Shown here one piece after another: positions 56,591 to 64,000 of a stretch of 64,000 nucleotides of DNA. The stretch lies in contig LR990048.1 of NCBI GenBank assembly GCA_905147135.1, positions 8,912,563 to 8,976,562 of the forward strand, written 5' to 3'. Each line of letters begins with the position of its first letter. Within the stretch, counting starts at the first letter, position 1. Origin of the DNA: Blastobasis lacticolella. Lineage: Eukaryota; Arthropoda; Insecta; Lepidoptera; Blastobasidae. The notes under the pieces are model-generated. The model was not told the origin of the DNA and ran no database searches. It saw only the letters and a program-made list of their open reading frames with translations. Made by a program: the position numbers and the translations under genes.

Positions 56591-57082
56591 TTTGTGAGTA
56601 TTTTCCAAAATAAATGTTAAGTGCCGTGTAAGTGTGTATTTTCTTGATAACCACTAGTTCTTTATTTGCAGAAGTAAATTGAAATAAATACACAGACAAA
56701 ACCACAAAACTACGGCAAAACTATTCCTGCAAACTCACTAAATTTGACAAGAATGACAGACAATTTTGACATTAACAAGCAAGCAAAATCAAGCCGACAC
56801 GCTGACAGACTTTTTTTTTATATTTTATGGCCTAGTAACCAGACCTTTAAGCGAAGTCTTTATTTTTTACAATATAATACAAACGATTATTTCAGCATTT
56901 TATACGCGGACACTTAACTTACTGTTTTATTGAGCCAATGTATTTTTGATGTATTTGTATATTGGTACAAAGTAAGGTACGAAGCACTGCAGACGGAGAG
57001 ACGGACGGAAAGACATCGGAGAGCTCACTCCCACAGATCAAATAATACACTTTTTTTAAAGGTTTTTGGCGCGCCACCACCG

Positions 57083-57915
57083 CGCCGTCGCACACTGGGC
57101 TAAAAGAAATCAGCGTTTTGAAAATTATTATAAAATTAAAATTATAAAATTTTGTATATTTCAGTGTTTCTAATTTTCATTTCCTTTTTGTTTATTTAAT
57201 TTGAAGCTTCTGTATTTTTCTTCGTGATAAATTATTAATACTTTTTTTTAATACCACTTTTTTGTGTTTATTTAATAATTATTTGGATTCTAGACTTAAA
57301 TCCAAACTGGTCCACCAAAATTGACACATATCTAAAATTTTAAATTATTTTTATTATATTATTTATAAGACTGTTTTTTTTTTAAATAAAACTGTTGTAG
57401 TTCATTGTTTGGATCATATTAATATATGTTAAGCCAAATTGGTCCAACGAAATTGCCACATTATCCAAAAAAAATAGGTACATTAAAAAAAAAAAGCGCA
57501 CCTGAGGCCGTGATACCGAATATGTCAAAAAGTCCAAAATAATTCAATTGTGCGATAGCAGAGTTATCGTATTTTTTTATGTTGTCTCCATACAAATTTT
57601 TAAAGAAAAAATTCTCAGACTTCCGTTTACGTACCCATTTCATAAAGAATATATTTTTAGGCATGTAATTACTTACCTCTAGCATTCGACGTGAAAAAAA
57701 TGACACTTTAAAAAAAATGATTTGAATGTCTATGAAACGCTGATTTCAGTAGGCTTACCATGAGTTCTTATAGCAGGACCTAAACAGAATTGCCTTGCTA
57801 AAAACGAGAAAGCGCTATACGTATCACATAAGTTTGTCTTGTTCTAAGCAGGGCAGTTCTGTGTAGGTCCTGCTATAAGAGCTCATGGTAAGCCTGGGCC
57901 CAGTGTGCGCCGGCG
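57083..57915. mobile_element. Non-autonomous hAT-like element
   Basis: The element at 57091-57907 has ends cacactgggc and gcccagtgtg. Flanking octamers are cgccgtcg and cgccggcg (7 of 8 identical), as expected for an aged hAT insertion. The right part (57745-57897) folds into an imperfect hairpin of about 50-bp arms, containing taggcttaccatgag and its counterpart ctcatggtaagcctg. No transposase. Confidence 0.75.
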
Positions 57916-58256
57916 AGATGTAATTTTTTCATATAGAAAATTTTTTATCTACAGAAGCTGATGATTTTGTCATTTTTTTAAACTTGTCCTTATAATTTTA
58001 TATTGACATTATACTAAAAGGTATGTGGTGTGTGGTGCTGCCACTTCAAAGAATCCCATCCACCCCATCTCTTCCCGTGGGTGTCGTAAGAGGCGACTAA
58101 GGGAATAAGCTGGGCAGCAGCATCTTTCGGGTACATTTACGTCTACTGCACTGCGATCGCCAACCCGCCTGGCGTGGCGATTATGGCACCCCCCCCCCCC
58201 CCCCCTATGGTAGCGGTCACGGTAACGGCGGGGCAGGGGGTGCGAAGAATCACCGG

Positions 58257-60380
58257 ATGCGACCAGGCTACCACAAAGCACGACCACTGGCCCTGGCTAC
58301 ATACAATGTCCAGACACTGCGGACCGACGAAAAGCTCGTGGAATTGGAGGAAGTGGTAAGCAGATTAAATTGGGATATTATAGGGTTATCTGAAGTCCGA
58401 AGAAAGGGGGAGGACTCGATAATCCTAAAGTCCGGAAATCTGCTTTACTTCCGGGAGGGCGACCAACTGTCCCTAGGTGGTGTCGGGTTCCTCGTCCACA
58501 AATCCCTCGTGAACAACATCGTCAACATCGACAGTGTGTCGTCTAGGGTAGCGTACCTTATACTCAGAATTACCAAGCGGTATTTGTTGAAGGTCATACA
58601 GGTCTACGCACCGACTTCGACTCACTCCGACGATAAAGTGGAGGCTATGTATGAGGATATTTCTACAGCCATGCATACCTCCAAGACACACTATACCGTT
58701 GTCATGGGGGATTTCAACGCGAAACTGGGCAAACGGGGCGGAGACGAGTTGAGAGTGGGGCAATTTGGAGTTGGAAGTCGGAACGCCCGTGGCCAGATGC
58801 TGGCCGGCTTTATGGAGAAGGAGGGACTCTTTATGATGAACTCATTTTTCAGGAAGCCGGATCATCGCAGATGGACGTGGGTTAGTCCCGATGGTGTCAC
58901 AAAAAATGAGATTGACTTCATCCTATCTACGAAACGGCATATATTCAATGATGTCTCGGTGATCAATAGCGTTAAAATTGGCAGTGATCACCGCTTGGTA
59001 AGAGGCACATTGAATATTAATCCCCAGCTGGAAAGATCGAGATTGATGAGGTCCACGCTCCGGCCTATACCAATCCAAATCCAAAACCCCGAGAGCTTTC
59101 AACTCGAATTACAAAATCGCTTTGAGTGCCTAGGAGAGTGCGTCGACGTGGACGACTATAATAACAGGTTCGTGGAAACTGTCTATACGGTTGGGTCAAA
59201 GTTTTATAAGGCCTGCCGTACAAACAGAACAAACAAAATCTCTGAAGATACCCTCAAACTCATCGAAGAAAGACGCGGAATGACTCTGCAATCCCCTGAT
59301 GATGTCTCTCAATTTAGGCGACTTAATCGACAGATCTCCAAGTCTCTGACTCGCGACATACGCCGCTTCAATACTACCAATATTGAGGCGGCGATCGAGC
59401 GGAACAAAGGCTCTAAAGTCTTTGCGAGAGATCTGTCGATTGGACAGAGCCAGTTGACGAGACTGAAAACGGATGACGGCAGAGTTGTTTCGACCAAGTC
59501 CGAGGTTTTGAGGGAAGTCGAGAGGTTCTATGGACAGTTATACACGACAACACGGGCACCTGTTACCAGTATGGCAAAAGACCCCAGAGCCAAGTTGACC
59601 CGACACTACACCGAAGATATCCCGCACATCAGCCTGTACGAGATTAGTATGGCTCCCAAACAGCTTAAGAACAACAAGGCGCCGGGTGATGATGGAATTA
59701 CGGCTGAGCTTCTGAAAGCTGGTGGCAAACCTGTGCTTAAGACCCTTCAGAAGCTGTTCAATTCCGCCATCCTCGAGGGCAAAACGCCGGAAGCATGGCA
59801 CAGAAGCATAGTGATATTGTTCTCCAAGAAAGGTGATAAGACTCTCTTGAAGAACTTCAGACCAATATCGCTACTGACCCATGTCTATAAGCTGTTTTCG
59901 AGAGTCATTACGAATCGTCTCGCACGCAGGTTTGATGACTTCCAGCCTCCCGAACAAGCCGGATTCCGAAAAGGTTTTAGTACCATAGACCACATACATA
60001 CGCTGCGGCAGGTTGTACAGAAGACCGAAGAGTATAACCGGCCATTATGCTTGGCGTTTGTGGATTATGAGAAAGCCTTCGATTCGATCGAAACTTGGGC
60101 GGTGCTCCAGTCTCTACAGCGGTGCCAAATTGACTATCGATATATCGAAGCATTGAAGTGTTTGTACAAAAACGCCACTATGTCAGTTCGTCTCCAGGAC
60201 AAGACCACAAACCAATTAAGCTGCAGCGAGGTGTTAGACAAGGTGATGTCATATCTCCGAAGTTGTTTACCGCTGCACTGGAGGATATCTTTAGGCTTCT
60301 GGACTGGGACGGACTTGGCATCAATATTAACGGCGAGTACCTCACGCACCTCAGATTTGCGATATCGTACTCATGGCTGA
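58257..60380 (+). pseudogene. RTE endonuclease/reverse transcriptase ORF, inactivated
   Basis: ATG at 58257; 707 codons before a stop reached through a frameshift. The N-terminal endonuclease shows ATYNVQTLR, IGLSEVRR, VYAPTS, VMGDFNAKLG (residues about 150) and the catalytic SDHRLV (about 244). The reverse transcriptase shows NNKAPGDDGITAELL (about 475), FRPISLL, EQAGFRKG and FVDYEKAFDS (about 601, first catalytic Asp). A one-base indel near 60211 shifts the frame, so GVRQGDVISP (about 60225) is read in another phase. Near 60358 the bases of the catalytic Asp-Asp pair (F-A-D-D motif) are deleted. Further frameshifts follow near 60592 and 61400. In a live element this ORF would cleave target DNA and prime reverse transcription. 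Confidence 0.9.
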
Positions 60381-60659
60381 AACCCTGGAAGACTTGGGCA
60401 AAATGCTCGATGACCTCTGTAGTGCCTCTCAACAAGTAGGTCTTAAAATGAACATGGACAAGACGAAAATTATGTCGAATGTCCATGTTGTTCCTACTCC
60501 AGTGACAGTTGGAGGCACTCTACTTGAAGTTGTTGACGACTATACATACCTAGGACAAATAGTCCGGCTAGGTATGTCCAATTTTAGAGAAAGAGGTCAA
60601 TCGACGAATCCAACTCGGTTGGGCAGCGTTCGGGAAGCTACGCCACATATTTTCGTCCC

Positions 60660-61077
60660 AATGAGGAGTTTTCCAGTAGGTATTGATAGTTTGTTTCAAA
60701 AAGCATCAATAGATGGCGCTCCTACAATTTTGGTAATCTTTTTTATACCTGTATGATGGTGGCAGTGATTTCATGCACCCAACTAATACTAAACTTAAAA
60801 ATAAAATGTTTATTAATATAAACATAACTGTTAACGGTTGAACGAAATGTAAAAAGAAATATTTATAGAAGTTGGCACTATGTTCCATTATTATTACAAC
60901 CTCTAAAATTGTTGAAAACTATTGACAAATACAATATTATCCAATACAACGTACCCAGTGTTTATATCCTGTTTGCTAAGAACCTATTTCAAGCGATTAT
61001 CAATTACCAAAATTGTCGGGGCGCCATCTAGTGCGTGGTTAGGAAAGCTTTAGATACCTATTGGAAAACTGCTCATT
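60660..61077. mobile_element. MITE inserted in the RTE element
   Basis: Ends aatgaggagttttccagtag and ctattggaaaactgctcatt, with the interior aacgtacccagtgtttatat, match the element at 20370-21200. It is a single unit of about 418 bp without internal duplication. RTE coding sequence resumes directly after it (PQCLKTKVFDQ at 61080). Confidence 0.85.
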
Positions 61078-61078
61078 A

Positions 61079-61500
61079 CCGCAGTGTCTCAAGACGAAGG
61101 TCTTTGACCAATGTGTGTTGCCAGTGATGACTTACGGATCTGAAACGTGGCCACTCACTATGGGCCTTATAAGAAAGCTCACTGTTACCCAAAGGGCAAT
61201 GGAAAGAGCTATGCTCGGAATTTCTTTGCGCGATCGAGTCAGAAATGAGGAGATCCGCAAGCGAACCAAGGTCACCGACATAGCTCTAAGGATTGCCAGA
61301 CTGGAGTGGCAGTGGGCAGGGCACATAGCTCGAAGAACAGATGGCCGATGGGGCAGTAAAGTTCTCGAGTGGCGACCACGTACCGGTAGACGCAGCGTAG
61401 GCCTCCTACAAGGTGGACCGACGACCTAGTAAGGATCGCAGGTACCAGCTGGATGCGGAAAGCACAGGACCGGTCGTTGTGGAGATCTCTGGGGGAGGCC
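61079..61500 (+). pseudogene. RTE C-terminal coding region after the MITE
   Basis: Encodes [61 protein letters not shown] and, after a frame change near 61400, RWTDDLVRIAG...WMRKAQDRSLWR. This is the typical end of RTE proteins and the source of the many 3' fragments in the window. Confidence 0.85.
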
Positions 61501-61560
61501 TATGCCCAGCAGTAGGCGTCTTCTGGCTGATATGATGATGATGATGATGACTAAAAGGTA

Positions 61561-62528
61561 AGGTGTCTGGTGAATCAAACCCACGCCCTGATACCTACCA
61601 CCGTCTTTTTGATCTCTCGATCCTACATACCGTGAATCGGCAGTGCTTGCTTTTGCATGAAGGAGGGTTTTGAGGATTTTGACCGGTATAAATGTTTATT
61701 TATTGTCTCATAACTTCTAAACTTAGTACCTACTTATCGTTATTTTCATTATTCACAGGTTGGCCTATGTGACTTAACAATAAATTGAATATAATGAAAA
61801 GGAAATATAATGAAAAAAAAGGATAAGGATAGGTACATTAATATATTAAACAGGCAGCATATTCTTTATTTTCAGTAAAAATTCATATAATGATGATACA
61901 CCAGGACTGAAGGAAAGTTCCTGCAAGTGCATCAACTTATTATCTTGTTCTTCAAAATGTTTACAACGCAACACTTCCAATTTGCAACCCAGACATCGCC
62001 ATGTCTAGTGTTTAGGAAACCTAGAAAAAGAAATAAATGTAAATAAACGTAAATACGCGATTAATCCGTAAAATGTCAGAAAATAAAAAATGTCATTTAG
62101 GTACATTTTTGGTATGAAACCCTAATTTATACATATTAAATTGAGGACCGCTATTTACAAGATTTGAGTATTAAATAAAATATAAATGTATAACATACAA
62201 TTAATACTAAATTCGACCCTGTTAGTATCAAAATATTTTCGATTACCGAAATATTGCTCAATTTGCCAATAATTTTAAATCTATCTTTAATGGCATGTTG
62301 TTTTAAGGTAAAGCATTTTAATTATTGCAAATTCACACTATTACGATGCATATTTTTGTTACAATTTCTAAAATTGATTCCCGATCGCCGCGACCACGAA
62401 TGAAATTACTTACCGATGAAAAGATAATCCAGGTGTATTTCCATAAGTTGCGCTTTCACATTAATGTGTACTAAATTACACCGTCTTTTAAATGGTTTGA
62501 TTTAAATTTTATTAAGAAATTATAAAAT
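61561..62528. other. Intergenic sequence, no feature recognised
   Basis: AT-rich. A minus-strand AATAAA complement occurs near 61864 and could end a transcript from the small ORF at 62529-62741. No other support. Confidence 0.35.
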
Positions 62529-62741
62529 TTACACCGATGTTTCAAAAGAAACTTCAGGTCGTTGTTTAGCTTGAGCAGCATGTCGAACGTTCAAAACCTT
62601 CCACGCGTTTTTCTTAGAGCTTATATGAATAGACGAAAAAAACGGGATAGCAAGATTCATAATCATTGTAGAGAGAGCGAACAGGGAATATTTGTGATTT
62701 GTGTTTAGTCTGGTTTGATATACGTATTTTACGTCCATCAT
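62529..62741 (-). CDS. Small hypothetical protein (70 aa)
   Basis: A single open frame begins MMDVKYVYQTRL in a good context (gtaaacATG) and ends FETSV. The middle contains a hydrophobic stretch (YSLFALSTMIMNLAIPFFSS) that could span a membrane once, followed by a basic tail (KKNAWKVLNVRHAAQAKQR). I do not recognise a family. It is divergent to the MARF1-like gene, with about 750 bp between start codons, consistent with a shared promoter region. Codon use looks coding, but a chance frame is possible. Confidence 0.4.
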   Translation of the reverse strand: MMDVKYVYQTRLNTNHKYSLFALSTMIMNLAIPFFSSIHISSKKNAWKVLNVRHAAQAKQRPEVSFETSV

Positions 62742-63497
62742 GTTTACCGCGCTTTGTGTACATAAGTACTTGTACTTGGGTACCTTAGTAAATCATTTCG
62801 TTTTGTCTATGGATATCGACTTTTAACTGGGAACTTGTAGAATTAAGTTATGGTTCTTATGGAATTATTCCATGTATTCTTTATTTCGGGTTTTATTTAC
62901 ATTAGTGATAGTCTAATGAGTGGCCAATACCTGTGAAAGTGTTTAATGGGGAAATACAATAAAAATCGCGGTACTGAGCTTTCGAGTGGTTCTAAAAAGT
63001 CGCAATATCATTACTAGTGCTATTTTAGGGGACCACTGAACACAGAAAACATGCCTACGGGCAAGAAATAAACGATTTTGAACTTTACGTTTACAGCGGA
63101 GTAAATGAAGCTGGGACACATTATTGAAATATTTCTATAACTGAAGACTTGGTTGTTTGGGCTAGATCCCTTTGCTTTTTCCGCATGAGATATACAGGAA
63201 CTAAAAAAATGTCTATTGATTTCTACAATGGATGGATTTCTGTGTTTCTTTCTTCTGTGTTTTTCTTTCTTTCTTTCCTTGACTTGATGGCCTCGATATG
63301 GCCTAGCAACGTTGATATTATTACGTTTTGTAAATAATTGTTTTACTTTTTAGGACGCAAATCTTATCGGATTCAAGTGTTTCGTATTATAGTTTTATGT
63401 TGCAATTCTTAGTTTGTGTCCCTTCCGTAACAAGTACTCCAGTAACTTATTTTGATTTCTGTAACATATGTTCCATTAAGTTGTTCTACTATAACCC

Positions 63498-63956
63498 ATG
63501 TACACAATGAGTTCTTCAAGAATCAATGAAGGTGCGGGTCATAGTAAAAGCAGGGGGGAGAGAAGTCATTCCTCACAGGGTCTACCAAATGCTGTATCTA
63601 GTCCTGCTTTGAAGATACCCAATCCTCCTCGCCTGTGGATTACAGGTATGTATTTGGGTCTCTTTAGGTTTAGAAACATTAAAAAAGAAGAATAGTCCTA
63701 AGCTAAGCTATTTGAAAGTATGTGAACCATAAAATAGGTAAGAGGCTATGTTTGTGTATACATGTGCAGATTTATATTAGTAAACTTTTGTTTAGATATT
63801 GAAAATGAATCTTCAGATGGATCAGAGTTTAGTACTAGAGATGATGGTCAAACAACAATGGAAAGACCAAGGGTCAGGTCACGATTTCGTCATTATAAAC
63901 AAAGATATCCTGGTGTTATTCCAATTGGAATTTATTGGGACATAGAAAACTGTCAG
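63498..63956 (+). CDS. MARF1: MARF1-like NYN-domain RNA-regulating protein, 5' end
   Basis: Two exons: 63498-63645 (ATG at 63498, alternative at 63507) and 63796-63956, with the gene continuing past the window edge. About 100 residues are visible. The leader is Ser/Pro/Arg-rich (residues 1-80). It is followed by VIPIGIYWDIENCQ, the start of the NYN/LIMKAIN ribonuclease domain with the conserved Asp in WDIENC. MARF1 (meiosis regulator and mRNA stability factor 1) represses or cleaves target mRNAs, notably in oocytes, through NYN and LOTUS domains. Only the first strand of the NYN domain is seen, so another NYN protein cannot be excluded. Confidence 0.68.
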
Positions 63957-64000
63957 GTAAGGATGATTTTTACATTTTACTTGTATCTGTGCCTGCCTAT

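Larger units (their letters stand above)
58013..61560 (+). mobile_element. Near full-length RTE-type non-LTR retrotransposon with 11-bp target duplication
   Basis: The element spans 58024-61549 and is flanked by the exact direct repeat actaaaaggta (58013-58023 and 61550-61560). The order is: a 5' UTR with gtgggtgtcgtaagaggcga and a 17-nt C run (58189-58205), an endonuclease/reverse transcriptase ORF, a C-terminal coding region and a gatgatgatgatgatga 3' tail. A MITE (60660-61077) interrupts the C-terminal region. Several frameshifts make it inactive. The short gatga-type tail and single apurinic-endonuclease/RT ORF fit the RTE clade. Confidence 0.9.

Overview
This window is nuclear DNA of an insect, most likely a moth or butterfly. 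Its genes have many short exons with GT/AG introns, and they encode typical animal housekeeping proteins. The AT-rich spaces between them are packed with RTE and jockey/CR1-like non-LTR elements, tRNA-derived SINEs, hAT-type elements and short inverted-repeat elements of the kinds common in Lepidoptera. No bacterial, CRISPR or rRNA features were seen.

Gene order from left to right: (1) the 3' part of a ZNF598-like ubiquitin ligase gene (+, 313-2966); (2) SRP68 (-, 3479-8663), tail to tail with ZNF598; (3) RpL29 (+, 11127-12590); (4) a small secreted Ly6/three-finger protein gene (+, 14851-19945); (5) an INPP5E-type inositol polyphosphate 5-phosphatase (+, 22581-28561); (6) a gene-free stretch (28.6-33.9 kb); (7) two paralogous nine-exon genes (-, 33899-39116 and 40871-48704) that resemble the N-terminal region of insect 'putative phosphoenolpyruvate synthase' proteins; (8) the proteasome lid subunit PSMD12/Rpn5 (-, 51547-56480); (9) an almost complete but inactivated RTE retrotransposon (58024-61549); (10) a small unassigned ORF (-, 62529-62741); (11) the 5' end of a MARF1-like NYN-domain gene (+, 63498 to the window edge). 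Exon boundaries were derived by hand from splice sites and reading-frame phase. All multi-exon models close in frame.

ZNF598, SRP68, RpL29 and PSMD12 all serve protein synthesis, targeting or turnover. That looks like a housekeeping neighbourhood; nothing shows co-regulation. INPP5E (ciliary phosphoinositide metabolism), the Ly6 protein and the paralog pair have no evident functional link to them.

The most unusual signals are structural. A short non-autonomous family shares the 5' and 3' ends of the RTE element. Several hAT-like insertions have readable 8-bp target duplications. Two genes (SRP68 and INPP5E) carry decayed partial copies of their own exons in the adjacent intron. Perfect inverted repeats with 20-26 bp arms and tiny loops occur at unrelated sites. 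In two of these, comparison with sister repeat copies shows the second arm was newly made from the first, as expected for template switching. I found no convincing undescribed multi-gene system.
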